The notes: generated by a model not told the origin, from the letters alone. A stretch of 58,133 nt of DNA from Mycobacterium lehmannii (GCF_002245535.1 NZ_NKCN01000029.1:1-58133); one strand, 5' to 3'; positions 34,263 through 42,710 are shown, numbered from the stretch's first letter. Made by a program: numbers and translations.

Positions 34263-34409
34263 ATGTCCACTGCGCTTTGGATTGTGGTTGCGGTATTCGC
34301 CGGCGGGGCTGTCGCCGGCGGGTTACTGCGGATCCGCGCCTGGTTGCAGAAGCCCGCACCACCGGAGGTGATCGAAGCCGCGCACCGTGACGACGACGAA
34401 GAGGACTGA
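34263..34409 (+). CDS. Small single-helix membrane protein (48 aa)
   Basis: ATG 34263 to TGA 34407-34409. The peptide has one hydrophobic Gly/Ala-rich helix (ALWIVVAVFAGGAVAGGLLR), a short Pro stretch and an acidic tail (AAHRDDDEED). This looks like a real small membrane protein rather than noise, because hydrophobic and charged parts are cleanly separated. A GGCGGAGAATTG stretch lies before the start. The function is unknown. The rest of the gene-free stretch 33942-34262 contains only the P450 promoter. Confidence 0.5.
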   Translation: MSTALWIVVAVFAGGAVAGGLLRIRAWLQKPAPPEVIEAAHRDDDEED

Positions 34410-34485
34410 CGGTCACGACTCAAGCAAATCGATGGGGCTATCCGAGACCTGCGTGAAACGCCGCGGTACGAGCCGTGTGACCGAC

Positions 34486-36234
34486 TTATTCTAGGATCGT
34501 CCGCGCCGCGCGCTCTGCGATCAGCATGACCGGCGCGTTGGTGTTCCCGGACGTGATGGTGGGCATCGCCGAAGCATCGGCCACCCGCAAACCCGCGACA
34601 CCAAACACGCGGCAGTCGGTGTCGAGCACCGTGGCGGCCGACCGTGGCATACCGCGTGTATCAAAGGCACCCATCGCGCAGGTGCCCACCGGATGGAAGA
34701 TGGTGGTCCCCAATTCACGCGCCGCCGCCAGTAGGTCTTCGTCGCTCACCACTTGCGACCCGGGGAGCATTTCTTCCGGACAGTAACGGGCTAGAGGAGG
34801 GGCAGCCATGATCTGCCTGGTCATCCGAAGGCCGCGCACGGCGACTTCACGGTCGGCATCAGTGGACAGGTAGTTGCAGATGATCTTCGGGTAGGTCAGC
34901 GGATCCGCGTCGGCCAGGCGCACGTGCCCGCGCGAAGTGGGTCTTAGATTGCAGACCGAAGGTGTGATCGCGCCGAAGCGGTGCAACGGCTCGCCGAACT
35001 TGGCCAACGACAGGGGTTGCACGTGCCACTCCATATCCGGGCTGGCCAGCGCGGGCTCACTCTTGGCGAAAGCCCCCAGTGTGGACGGCGGCATCGTCAT
35101 GGGTCCCGATCGCATCAGCAGGTACTGAATTCCCATGCCCGCCCGGGTGATCCAATTCCGGTACAGCGTGTTGACGGTTCGCGCGCCCCGAATGCGGTAG
35201 ACCGTTCGAAGTTGCAAATGGTCCTGGAGGTTTCCGCCGACACCTGGCAGATCAACGACCACCGGCACGTGGTGCTGGGAGAGCAACTCCGCCGGGCCCA
35301 ACCCCGAGACCTGCATCAGATGAGGCGAGCCAATGGCGCCGGCGCTCAGGATCACCTCCCGACAGCCTCGGACGTCGACGATCTTTCCGTCTTTGAGCAG
35401 CCGTAAGCCGGTGACGCGGTGCCGCGCCGTGGTCCAGGCGCCGCGACGCTGATCGTCGCTGACCTGGTCGTCCATGAGCAACTGGAGAGCCTGAGTCTGC
35501 GTGTAGACGGTGAGGTTGGAGCGGTGGGTGACGGGGTGCAGGAAGGCATCGGCCATCGACCAGCGCCGTCCGCGTCGTTGATTGACATGAAAGTAGGCGC
35601 TCCCGGAGTTGTCGCCCCGGTTGAACTCTTCGATCGGCGCGATACCCAGTTCGGCCGCGGCGGCCTGCCAGGCGTCCAGAATCTTCCAGCGCACCCGCGG
35701 TCGCTCAACGCGGATCTCACCACCGGCGCCATGCCAGTCGTCGGCTCCGCCAAAGTAGTCTTCCAACTCTTTGTAGATTGCGAGTGTTTCGCCTGGACCG
35801 TCTGGGCCGCCCCAAAGCCACCGCTCGTCTCCTGTGGCTTGCGCCCACACCTCGTAATCGCTTGCCTGCCCGCGCATATGGATCATGGCGTTGATCGACG
35901 AACATCCGCCGATCACGCGACCCCGCGCGTAGATGATGCTTCGGCCGGCCAAGCCTGGGTCGGGCTCCGTCGTGAAGCACCAGTCAGTACGGGGGTTGGC
36001 AATGGTGTACAGGTAGCCGACCGGCACCTTGATCCAGAACCAGTTGTCCGTGCCGCCGGCCTCGATCAGGAGTACCCGGTGGTCGGGGTTGGCGCTGAGG
36101 CGATTGGCGAGCAGGCAGCCGGCACTGCCCGCTCCCACGATGATGAAATCGAATTCGGCGTCAGGTCGAACTCCCTGATGGCCCCGGGATCTCACCGCTA
36201 CCACATTAATGGGCAAGGTAGTTTTCGCCCTCAT
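34486..36234 (-). CDS. GMC-family FAD oxidoreductase (choline-dehydrogenase-like)
   Basis: A 582-residue GMC enzyme. The Rossmann motif is FDFIIVGAGSAGCLLANRLS, followed by RGRVIGGCSSINAMIHMRG and the second signature VILSAGAIGSPHLMQVSGLGP. The C-terminal catalytic region has FHPVGTCAMG and SGNTNAPVMLIAE. It oxidises an alcohol to the aldehyde with FAD. Choline, aryl or polyether alcohols are possible, and the sequence does not decide. ATG 36234. It is divergent from the DUF4304-like gene, with 80 bp between the starts. Confidence 0.92.
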   Translation of the reverse strand: MRAKTTLPINVVAVRSRGHQGVRPDAEFDFIIVGAGSAGCLLANRLSANPDHRVLLIEAGGTDNWFWIKVPVGYLYTIANPRTDWCFTTEPDPGLAGRSIIYARGRVIGGCSSINAMIHMRGQASDYEVWAQATGDERWLWGGPDGPGETLAIYKELEDYFGGADDWHGAGGEIRVERPRVRWKILDAWQAAAAELGIAPIEEFNRGDNSGSAYFHVNQRRGRRWSMADAFLHPVTHRSNLTVYTQTQALQLLMDDQVSDDQRRGAWTTARHRVTGLRLLKDGKIVDVRGCREVILSAGAIGSPHLMQVSGLGPAELLSQHHVPVVVDLPGVGGNLQDHLQLRTVYRIRGARTVNTLYRNWITRAGMGIQYLLMRSGPMTMPPSTLGAFAKSEPALASPDMEWHVQPLSLAKFGEPLHRFGAITPSVCNLRPTSRGHVRLADADPLTYPKIICNYLSTDADREVAVRGLRMTRQIMAAPPLARYCPEEMLPGSQVVSDEDLLAAARELGTTIFHPVGTCAMGAFDTRGMPRSAATVLDTDCRVFGVAGLRVADASAMPTITSGNTNAPVMLIAERAARTILE

Positions 36235-36314
36235 GGTCGGGCACGGCTGCGTCGCCCTTGAGTAGCTTCAAATTGGTGCGCTGAAGGATGGCGCCGCCGC
36301 CTTAGCCTTGAGTC

Positions 36315-36998
36315 ATGGGCGAGGGGGCAGTCAACGGTTCATTGCAACGGGCTTACGAGGCGGTCGTCTCCGCCGATGTCGGCCCGTTTCTACGTGCGCG
36401 CGGATTTGGCATATCGGACTGCAGTTTCAAGCGGGAGCGGGGGCCGCTCTACGACGTGATCCACCTTCAGCCCGACTGGCACAACGGCACGATGTCGTGG
36501 CACGGGTTCTTCGTCAACGTCGGTATCGGATCAGTCGAGGTCGACGCCGCATGTCCTGGATACGAGCGAGTGAGACATCCCCTCAAAGGTTCGCTGCTGC
36601 AACGTCGGTGGGAGGACTTGGTACCCGATCTGCCATACGAGGTGCGGTTCGACCGTCGCACCGACATGCGGCAGTTCGCCGGCGCGCTCTGCGACGGCTT
36701 TGACTTGGTACTGGTTGAGATGGAACGGATAAGCACCACAGAGCAATTGGTGCGATACGCAGTCGACAACAACCTGCTCATCGAATATGACAAGACCTGC
36801 CGGTACCTGGCTGCAATTGATGACATCGATACGCTGACGGAATACGTGACGAGGCTGCACGATTGCTTCGGGCATCAAGACCGTTGGTCGATCTTCAGCC
36901 GCAAAATCAGCACGGCCGCCGGGCGCTGGGCGGATGAGCTGCGGAAGCGAGGATTGCTAGACGCGATTATCTCCAGTGGCGGGTATGAGCCGTCCTAA
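36315..36998 (+). CDS. DUF4304-like protein
   Basis: A 227-residue soluble protein. The first half has the DUF4304 outline: FLRARGFGISDCSFKRERGPLYDVIHLQPDW followed by SWHGFFVNVGIG. The second half is helical (LIEYDKTCRYLAAIDDIDTLTEYVTRL). Proteins of this kind often sit in toxin or defence neighbourhoods as immunity-like accessory genes, but nothing around this one proves such a role. It lies in the accessory stretch left of the transposon. Confidence 0.6.
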   Translation: MGEGAVNGSLQRAYEAVVSADVGPFLRARGFGISDCSFKRERGPLYDVIHLQPDWHNGTMSWHGFFVNVGIGSVEVDAACPGYERVRHPLKGSLLQRRWEDLVPDLPYEVRFDRRTDMRQFAGALCDGFDLVLVEMERISTTEQLVRYAVDNNLLIEYDKTCRYLAAIDDIDTLTEYVTRLHDCFGHQDRWSIFSRKISTAAGRWADELRKRGLLDAIISSGGYEPS

Positions 36999-37035
36999 CG
37001 GCGGCGGTCCACCCAGGCTGCCGAAAGAACTGGCG

Positions 37036-37674
37036 TCATGTCTTCGTCGATTCCGAATGCGCGATCCGCAGTAGCGAGAGGAGGAGGTTTCTGGCCGACG
37101 CTGGTGTCACTTCTCCGGGTGTATTGGTGAGTTGCGAGGCCAGTCCGTCGACGAAGGTATGGAGCAGAGCGCTCCACTCCTCGATCTCGTTGTCCGCGTG
37201 GGGAACTGTGGCCAGTTCGGGATCGCTCGTGGTCTCCTGGTCTCGCAGTGCGGCGATGCACTGGCGGTACAGGGCGCGTTGGTCCTGCCACGTGCGGGAC
37301 CCGCCTGCCGGCGGATGACGGCGCTCCCATTCAGTCACCGCATCCCACAGCGCGTACTCCTCTCGGCGTTCGGTATCCAGAGGAAGGAGTTCCTCCACAA
37401 TAGAGGCGACGCGTTCAACCACCGAGCCGCTGGTGCGCAGTCGTTGCACGCGGGGGAGCACTCGTGTGCGGAGAGTGTCAGTGGCAGTTTGCATGACGTA
37501 TGCCTGCAGATCGTGCTGGTTGGCGAAGTAGTGCCGCAAAGAGCCCGTCGACCAACCCGCTTCGGCAGCGATGCCGCGCACGGTGACACCGTCAAGCCCT
37601 TCACGGAGCACGACCCGAAGGGCAGCGCTAGCGATCTCGGCGCGCCGCTGATCGTGATCCACGAGCCGAGGCAC
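37036..37674 (-). CDS. TetR-family regulator
   Basis: A 212-residue TetR protein with the HTH near residues 25-50 (GVTVRGIAAEAGWSTGSLRHYFANQHDL). The start GTG 37674 follows conserved family numbering; the open frame upstream runs through the operator and is not coding. A perfect 16-bp palindrome (37685-37700) begins 11 bp upstream of the start and lies between it and the divergent SAP-like gene. So it should repress itself and probably the SAP-like gene. Confidence 0.85.
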   Translation of the reverse strand: MPRLVDHDQRRAEIASAALRVVLREGLDGVTVRGIAAEAGWSTGSLRHYFANQHDLQAYVMQTATDTLRTRVLPRVQRLRTSGSVVERVASIVEELLPLDTERREEYALWDAVTEWERRHPPAGGSRTWQDQRALYRQCIAALRDQETTSDPELATVPHADNEIEEWSALLHTFVDGLASQLTNTPGEVTPASARNLLLSLLRIAHSESTKT

Positions 37675-37684
37675 TGCGGTATGG

Positions 37685-37700
37685 TAACACGGGCGTGTTA
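37685..37700. promoter_or_regulatory. Perfect TetR-type operator palindrome
   Basis: TAACACG-GG-CGTGTTA is fully symmetric with 7-bp arms. It lies between the divergent tetR (start 37674) and SAP-like gene (start 37745) and is the strongest operator candidate in the window. Confidence 0.75.
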
Positions 37701-37744
37701 TTTCCGATGCTCGCCGCTCACCGATAGAGCAAGGGGGGAGTTGA

Positions 37745-38404
37745 ATGCCAATAGTCACCGTGGGGGCGGTGCTGGCGCTTGCGGCGCTCGACATGCTCAG
37801 CCCTGCGCTCATTGGCGTGACGCTCTATCTCCTTCTCGCCCGCCCGCGGAGGGTCGGAATGTTGCTGGCGGTCTACCTGACGACCGTTGCCGGCGCGTAC
37901 TTCGTTCTTGGCGTCCTACTCAAGCTCGGGCTCGGCGCACTGCTTCCGGTGATCGACCCGGGGGTGTGGGCGTGGGTGCAAGGTGGGATCGGGGTCGCGT
38001 TGTTCATCGGCAGTTGGTTCATCCCCGCCAGGGAGACGAGCCAGCCCCGTGTCGAGACGTTCACCGTGCAGTCGATCGTGCTGTTGGGGCTGGGGACATG
38101 GCTGTTCGAGTTCTACACGGCAATACCGTATTTCGCGGCGATCGGCATCATGACCTCCGCCAGCCTCGAACCGCCTCAGTGGCTCGTCCTACTAGGGGCC
38201 TACGTACTCATCATGATCCTGCCCGGCATCGTGCTGTTTCTGGCGTGGACACTTCTGCGCGAGCGGATGAGTGAACGGTTCGAACGCTGGCAGCGCAGGC
38301 TTACCGCCAACTCGCGCACCACCGTGAGCTGGATCGTTGGTATCGCTGGCGTGCTCCTCTTTCTCACCGCCCTGCCCGCCGAGATTGCGATCACGAGTGA
38401 CTAG
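37745..38404 (+). CDS. SAP/GAP-like lipid-addressing membrane protein
   Basis: A 219-residue protein with six membrane helices. The start MPIVTVGAVLALAALDMLSP, the loop RPRRVGMLLAVYL, and helices with VLLGLGTWLFEFYTAIPYFAA match the mycobacterial sulfolipid-addressing (Sap) and GPL-addressing (Gap) protein family, which helps export complex cell-wall lipids together with MmpL transporters. No mmpL or lipid-synthesis gene is adjacent, so the lipid is unknown. ATG 37745 is preceded by a very strong AGGGGGGAG. The upstream palindrome and divergent tetR suggest inducible expression. Confidence 0.78.
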   Translation: MPIVTVGAVLALAALDMLSPALIGVTLYLLLARPRRVGMLLAVYLTTVAGAYFVLGVLLKLGLGALLPVIDPGVWAWVQGGIGVALFIGSWFIPARETSQPRVETFTVQSIVLLGLGTWLFEFYTAIPYFAAIGIMTSASLEPPQWLVLLGAYVLIMILPGIVLFLAWTLLRERMSERFERWQRRLTANSRTTVSWIVGIAGVLLFLTALPAEIAITSD

Positions 38405-38650
38405 CAGAAGGGTCTGCACCATGAGGACCACCGCGATGCAGAGTCCAGGACTTCGTGAGGGCCACCTCGACACCCTGCGCTGGAGGTATCAACGCGAGAC
38501 AGCACCGGCTGTGTCCGCCATTTTCGATTCCGCCGTATCCCTAAGGCGTGCGGCCACCTCGACGACGCGCGGATGGAGGGTGGTGGGCTCGCCAGGGTTC
38601 ACGGGCATCGGGCCGTGCGGATATGTCTCACCGGTGATACTCTGGTGCGT

Positions 38651-38890
38651 ATGACTGAGGTGGTGACTGTTCGCGACCTTCGCAACCACGGTGGGGAAGT
38701 GCTGCGCAGAGTGGAGCGTGGTGAGCGGATAGTGGTGACGCGTGATGGTGCGGCGGTAGCCGAGCTGACCCCGTTGCCGCGGCCCAGCGTGAGTCCCAGG
38801 GAGCTGATTCGCCGGCGCCGGAACCTGCCACCTGTGAACGTGGAGAAGTTGCGTTCGGACGTGGACAGCGTGGTGGATCCGTCACTGTGA
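38651..38890 (+). CDS. vapB: Antitoxin, Phd/YefM-type, of a VapBC module
   Basis: A 79-residue antitoxin: MTEVVTVRDLRNHGGEVLRR and ERGERIVVTRDGAAVAELTPL are the usual Phd/YefM DNA-binding half, and the C-terminal half (PPVNVEKLRSDVDSVVDPSL) would bind the toxin. ATG 38651 is right; the frame upstream is not family-like. A GATACT box (38636-38641) ends 9 bp before the ATG, so the message may be leaderless. Its stop overlaps the toxin start (GTGA). Confidence 0.83.
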   Translation: MTEVVTVRDLRNHGGEVLRRVERGERIVVTRDGAAVAELTPLPRPSVSPRELIRRRRNLPPVNVEKLRSDVDSVVDPSL

Positions 38891-39312
38891 GGGGATCGGC
38901 CGGCCGGTCGAGAGGCATGCTCGACACGTCGACGGTAATTCTGCTCGGCCGGCTGGCAGATCCCGACGAGTTGCCAAACGAGTCTGTAATAAGCGCGATA
39001 ACACTCGCTGAGCTGTCCGTGGGTCCGCATGTCGCCCAAGCTGACGTCGAACGCAGCGCACGCCAGCAACACCTGCAGCAGGCGGAGGCGGATTTCGAAG
39101 TCCTTCCATTCGACGCCGAAAGTGCGCGCGCGTTTGGAGGCATCGCTGCCGCGCTGCGTACGTCGGGCCGCAAACCAGTTGCGCGAGCCTACGACGCGCT
39201 CATTGCGGCCAGTGCCGTCGCGCACGGTGTGCCGTTATACACATGCAATCCCAGTGACTTCTCTGGGATACCCCAGCTAGACCTACGTGTGGTCACCCAC
39301 CCGGATCACTGA
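38887..39312 (+). CDS. vapC: VapC-type toxin, PIN domain
   Basis: A 141-residue PIN protein from GTG 38887 (131 residues if ATG 38917 is used). The acidic site is complete: D13 in MLDTSTVILL, E42 in ITLAELSVG, D103 in AYDALIAAS and the NPSDF end motif (D124). It is a predicted RNase toxin, held by the antitoxin encoded just upstream. It differs from the first VapC of the window in sequence and antitoxin class. It lies 355 bp left of the transposon end. Confidence 0.83.
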   Translation: MRGSAGRSRGMLDTSTVILLGRLADPDELPNESVISAITLAELSVGPHVAQADVERSARQQHLQQAEADFEVLPFDAESARAFGGIAAALRTSGRKPVARAYDALIAASAVAHGVPLYTCNPSDFSGIPQLDLRVVTHPDH

Positions 39313-39662
39313 TTCAGTGCAGTGACTTGATGATCGACAAGTCGTCGAGTGAGCGACCGATGATGGCATTCCTCGGCCTTGCTCGATAAGCGAGAACCCT
39401 TGGGTCGCAGCGCAATCAGGCGGACCCTACTTGACATAATGTGGCTTATCGGCACTTGGCTGACCTGGCGGATGTGTTGCCGGGCCGGTTGTTCGTTACG
39501 GCCGGCGTCCCGGAGCGCCTGCCGGCGGACCGCTCCGTTCCGGCCAACACGCCGTCCGGCGACCCTTAACTGGTTGATTCCACGCACCACGTGCGCGCGA
39601 TCAACCGGTTAGCGATGTCCACATCAGGCCCGGTGAACCGTGGTCGCTTCGTGGCGTCGTCA
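39313..39662. other. Gene-free stretch left of the transposon
   Basis: I see no convincing gene here. On the minus strand a frame that ends in a stop near 39559 is open through to the transposon end (ANRLIARTWCVESTS at its end) and could be the tail of a gene broken by the insertion. The evidence is weak. No tRNA or repeat was seen. Confidence 0.4.
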
Positions 39663-39667
39663 ACCAG
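39663..39667 (+). repeat. Target site duplication, left copy (ACCAG)
   Basis: ACCAG directly precedes the first base of the left terminal inverted repeat. The same 5 bp follow the last base of the right end at 50015-50019. A 5-bp duplication is typical of Tn7/Mu-like transposition. Confidence 0.93.
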
Positions 39668-39769
39668 TGTCCGTTCTCATTGAATCTGGGGCACATTTAC
39701 TAGTCTGACCTGCATTGCCCCAGATTGGATGAGAATTTCGATCGCGACGTTTCTCATTGAATCTGGGGC
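39668..39769. repeat. Transposon left end with three transposase-binding repeats
   Basis: A 19-bp motif TTCTCATTGAATCTGGGGC occurs directly at 39674-39692 and 39751-39769, and inverted with two changes at 39717-39735. The terminal repeat starts TGTCCG at 39668. The wide spacing here and tight packing at the right end recalls the asymmetric ends of Tn7. Confidence 0.88.
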
Positions 39770-39811
39770 TACCCTGCTTCCGCGCCCGGCTGCGAGCGCA
39801 GCAGGGTAGCC
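39767..39811. terminator. 12-bp stem hairpin inside the left end
   Basis: GGCTACCCTGCT (39767-39778) pairs perfectly with AGCAGGGTAGCC (39800-39811), loop 21 nt. It overlaps the last bases of the innermost left repeat. It could stop transcripts leaving the cargo (the cadD side) before they cross the transposon end. Confidence 0.45.
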
Positions 39812-39940
39812 GGAATGGTCTCCTGTCGATTCCGTTGGCTCGGGTACGTCTTCGGTATAACTACTGTGATCGTGTCTCTCGTGACACACGATCATGATTC
39901 TGTGGTGCGCTCGCTCGTGTTGGTAGTTCGGGTGCCGGCT

Positions 39941-40080
39941 GCGGCCTTTGAGCACCTTGGCCACCGCCCGTTTTAGATTGTCATAGCGGATACGGGCCGG
40001 GACATCACCAAAGTGGTTGAACGCCAACACATGCCGATGCAGGAGCGCCTCCTGGCCCTGAGTGGTGAAGTTGCTCCGAG
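39941..40080 (-). pseudogene. Fragment of an IS21-family istA transposase
   Basis: The minus-strand translation contains QGQEALLHRHVLAFNHFGDV followed by PARIRYDNLKRAVAKVLKGR, the well-known IstA segment around the RYDNLK motif of IS21 elements. The frame then runs into unrelated sequence and no other part of istA or istB is present. The scrap lies between the left end and cadD, so an IS21 element probably took part in assembling the cargo. Confidence 0.75.
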
Positions 40081-40722
40081 CTAGAGGGCGAACGCTCCGC
40101 CTTTGATGAGGATGAGGGCCCCGATTGTGATCAGTGCAACGGGCAGAACGATGTGGCCCCAGCGTGAGAGTGCTTTGGCGATGATCGGGTGGGAGGCGAA
40201 ATATCGGCCGGCCGCGCACCAGATGGCCACACCGATGAGGAACACGATGATGTAAACACCGATGGTGGCGATCGTTGAGACGGCGAAGATCGGAACGTAC
40301 ACGCCGATGTTGTCGCCGCCGTTGGCGAAGGTGATGACTGCGACCTGCCAGGTGCCAGGCGTCAACAGTGTTGCGGGATCATCGGTCGGCGCCGGTTGGG
40401 TGCGGCGATCCCGCCAGGCCAGCCATGCCGCCCGCAGCCCCAACACGATGGGCAGCAGCCCGAAGTACGGCAGTGCGGCTGGAGGAAGCAGCGTGGCACC
40501 CAGGAGTGCGCCGCCGACCGAAACTGCCAAGATGGCGGTGAAGCCGAGGTACTGACCGGCGGTCACTCGGATGGCTGCGCCACGATGACCGGGCGCCTGG
40601 CCGAACATCACCGCGAGGACCACGATGTCGTCGATATTGGTGATGGCGAAGGTGGCGATCGCCTGAACGAGTGTGGCTGGGCTCAGCACGGCCAATGCGA
40701 CCAGCTTCGAGTGAAATCCCAC
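40081..40722 (-). CDS. cadD: CadD-family cadmium-resistance transporter
   Basis: A 213-residue membrane protein with five to six helices. The CadD family marks are FAITNIDDIVVLAVMFGQ near the N-terminus and ITFANGGDNIGVYVPIFA in the middle; both Asp motifs lie in helices and are thought to handle the metal. Family members give resistance to Cd2+ by export or sequestration. GTG 40722. The stop codon directly abuts an IS21 fragment. It is separated from merR by 138 bp on the same strand and might be read together with it. Confidence 0.85.
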   Translation of the reverse strand: MGFHSKLVALAVLSPATLVQAIATFAITNIDDIVVLAVMFGQAPGHRGAAIRVTAGQYLGFTAILAVSVGGALLGATLLPPAALPYFGLLPIVLGLRAAWLAWRDRRTQPAPTDDPATLLTPGTWQVAVITFANGGDNIGVYVPIFAVSTIATIGVYIIVFLIGVAIWCAAGRYFASHPIIAKALSRWGHIVLPVALITIGALILIKGGAFAL

Positions 40723-40860
40723 CGCATCGGGTGAGCCTACTGCTCAGCAGGCCCCGCGCTCCCGCGCACCAACGACCTCCAGTGGGGCGGAAATTCATGA
40801 CGACTGCCGGGGTCAACGGACTTGACGAAATACATGCCTCCGGTGCCACGGAGGTGGCTC

Positions 40861-41250
40861 CTAGAGGTATCGACATACGTCATCGGCGCTGCATGATTCC
40901 GGGTCGACGCTTTCGGCGCCCTGCCGCAGCCGGGCGATGGTCTCGCGCAGTGCCACCAGTGCGCTGATCTGCTCGTCGAGGTCGGTCAGTCGGATGTCGA
41001 GCAGGTCGCGCACGTGCGTGCACGGCGCGTGGCCGCTGTCACGGATGTCGAGGATCTGCCGAATCTGGGCGAGGCTGAACCCGGCGGCCTGTCCCCGTCG
41101 GATGAAGCCGACCCGGGCGATCGTGTCGGCGGCATAGTCGCGATACCCCGCCGGGGAACGTTCGGCGGGCGGGAGCAGGCCTTCGTCTTCGTAGTAGCGC
41201 AGCGTCGCGGTGGTGGCCCCGGTCGCCTCGGCGAGCTTCCCGATTCTCAC
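40861..41250 (-). CDS. merR: MerR-family metal-responsive regulator of the mer operon
   Basis: The protein has 129 residues. The winged HTH is at residues 1-40 (MRIGKLAEATGATTATLRYYEDEGLLPPAERSP is the hallmark start, split here by position 20). A long dimer helix and three cysteines follow: C77 in HAPCTHV, and C120 and C126 near the end. MerR of Tn501 also uses three cysteines, but with a longer gap between the last two, so mercury sensing is likely but not proven. It is divergent from merA over a MerR-type operator. Confidence 0.85.
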   Translation of the reverse strand: MRIGKLAEATGATTATLRYYEDEGLLPPAERSPAGYRDYAADTIARVGFIRRGQAAGFSLAQIRQILDIRDSGHAPCTHVRDLLDIRLTDLDEQISALVALRETIARLRQGAESVDPESCSADDVCRYL

Positions 41251-41267
41251 GATGTCTCCTCAGAACA

Positions 41268-41300
41268 CTTGACCTTCAAGCCTACTTGAAGGTCAAGGAT
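41268..41300 (+). promoter_or_regulatory. MerR-type operator and mer promoter
   Basis: CTTGACCTTCAAG (41268-41280), CCTA, CTTGAAGGTCAAG (41285-41297) is a perfect 13-bp inverted repeat. It holds the -35 box TTGACC (41269-41274), and a -10-like region (around 41293-41300) follows after about 18-20 bp, the over-long spacing that MerR corrects by twisting DNA. merA starts at 41307 and merR at 41250 on the other strand. Confidence 0.88.
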
Positions 41301-41306
41301 GGGTGC

Positions 41307-42710
41307 ATGAGTCAGGGATTGGACCTCGCGGTCATCGGTTCCGGCGGCGCGGCGATGGCCGCGGCGATCCGCGCTACCGCGCTCGGCAAGTCCGTCGTCA
41401 TGATCGAGCGCGGCATCTTCGGTGGCACGTGTGTCAACACCGGCTGCGTGCCGTCAAAGGCCCTGATCGCAGCGGCCGAGGCCCGGCATACCGCAGCCGA
41501 CACTGCCCGGTTCCCGGGGATCGCCACCACGGCCGGCCCGGTGGACATGGCGGCCCTGATCGCCGGCACGCACGATCTGGTGGAGTCGCTGCGCTCAGAG
41601 AAGTACCTCAACGTGGCCGAATCGTATGGCTGGCAGCGCATTCAGGGCCAAGCGCGGTTCGCCGGAACCCCGGACGCGCCCGTCATCGAGGTCGGCGATG
41701 CCACCATCGAGGCCGAGCACTACCTGATCGCCACCGGCGCGAACCCAGTCATCCCGCCCGCATTCGAGGGCGTCGCCTACCTGACCTCGACCACCGCGAT
41801 GGAAGTCACCGAGGTCCCGGAGTCGCTGCTGGTGATCGGCGGCGGCTACGTCGCGTTGGAGCAGGCGCAACTGTTCGCCCGGCTCGGGTCAACGGTGACG
41901 GTGCTGGTCCGCTCCACGCTGGCATCGAAGGAAGAGCCGGAAGTCGGCATGGCGCTGCTGGAGGTGTTCGCCGACGACGGCATCCGGGTGGTGCGCCGCG
42001 CCACGGTGAGCGAGGTCGAGCAGGCCGACGATCAGGTCACGGTCACCGCGACCATCACCGGCGGAACGCAGCAGTTCCGTGCCGCGAAAGTCCTCGTCGC
42101 CACCGGCCGCCGTCCGAACACCGACGGCCTGAATCTCGAAGCGGTGCAGGTCAAAACCGGCGAGAACAACGAGGTCGTGGTGAGCGACGGGCTGCAGTCG
42201 TCGAACCCACGGATCTGGGCGGCCGGCGACGTGACCGGGCACCGCGAGTTCGTCTACGTCGCCGCCCATCACGGCGCGATGGTCGCCGACAACATCTTCA
42301 CCGACGCCGGCCGCAGGGTCGACTACCGCCATCTGCCCCGCGTGACGTTCACCAGCCCCGCGGTCGGTGCGGCCGGGACGACCGAGGCCGAGCTCCTCGC
42401 CGCCGGGACACGGTGCGACTGCCGGGTGCTGCCGCTAAAACATGTGCCGCGTGCGGTGGTCAACCGAGACACCCGCGGTTTCATCAAACTCGTCGCCGAC
42501 GCCGGCACCGGCCGCATCCACGGCATCACCGCCGTCGCCAAGGATGCTGGCGAGATCGCCGCCGCCGCGGTCTACATCCTCGACGCCGCGATGACCGTCG
42601 ACCAGGTCGCCGGGTCCTGGGCCCCGTATCTGACCATGGCCGAAGGCATCAAAATCGCCGCCCAGTCCTTCAGCGCCGATATGTCCCGACTGTCCTGCTG
42701 CGCATCCTGA
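41307..42710 (+). CDS. merA: Mercuric reductase MerA
   Basis: A 467-residue flavin disulfide reductase that turns Hg(II) into volatile Hg(0) with NADPH. Redox cysteines C42 and C47 lie in GGTCVNTGCVPSK; the NADPH fold is LLVIGGGYVALEQAQLFARLG and the FAD motif is IWAAGDVTG. The vicinal pair C464-C465 in the tail (LSCCAS) is the hallmark that separates MerA from other family members. There is no N-terminal heavy-metal domain. ATG 41307 follows AAGGATG; the upstream TTG at 41286 lies inside the operator. Confidence 0.97.
   Translation: MSQGLDLAVIGSGGAAMAAAIRATALGKSVVMIERGIFGGTCVNTGCVPSKALIAAAEARHTAADTARFPGIATTAGPVDMAALIAGTHDLVESLRSEKYLNVAESYGWQRIQGQARFAGTPDAPVIEVGDATIEAEHYLIATGANPVIPPAFEGVAYLTSTTAMEVTEVPESLLVIGGGYVALEQAQLFARLGSTVTVLVRSTLASKEEPEVGMALLEVFADDGIRVVRRATVSEVEQADDQVTVTATITGGTQQFRAAKVLVATGRRPNTDGLNLEAVQVKTGENNEVVVSDGLQSSNPRIWAAGDVTGHREFVYVAAHHGAMVADNIFTDAGRRVDYRHLPRVTFTSPAVGAAGTTEAELLAAGTRCDCRVLPLKHVPRAVVNRDTRGFIKLVADAGTGRIHGITAVAKDAGEIAAAAVYILDAAMTVDQVAGSWAPYLTMAEGIKIAAQSFSADMSRLSCCAS

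Noticed and set aside
38405..38650. Short minus-strand ORF (MPVNPGEPTTLHPRVVEVA and on) before the second vapBC
   Set aside because: Codon use looks partly gene-like, but there is no ribosome site or known domain. I could not support it as a gene.
39306..39590. Minus-strand ORF left of the transposon as a full gene
   Set aside because: Basic, low-complexity translation with no family. It overlaps the end of vapC, so I list the stretch as gene-free.
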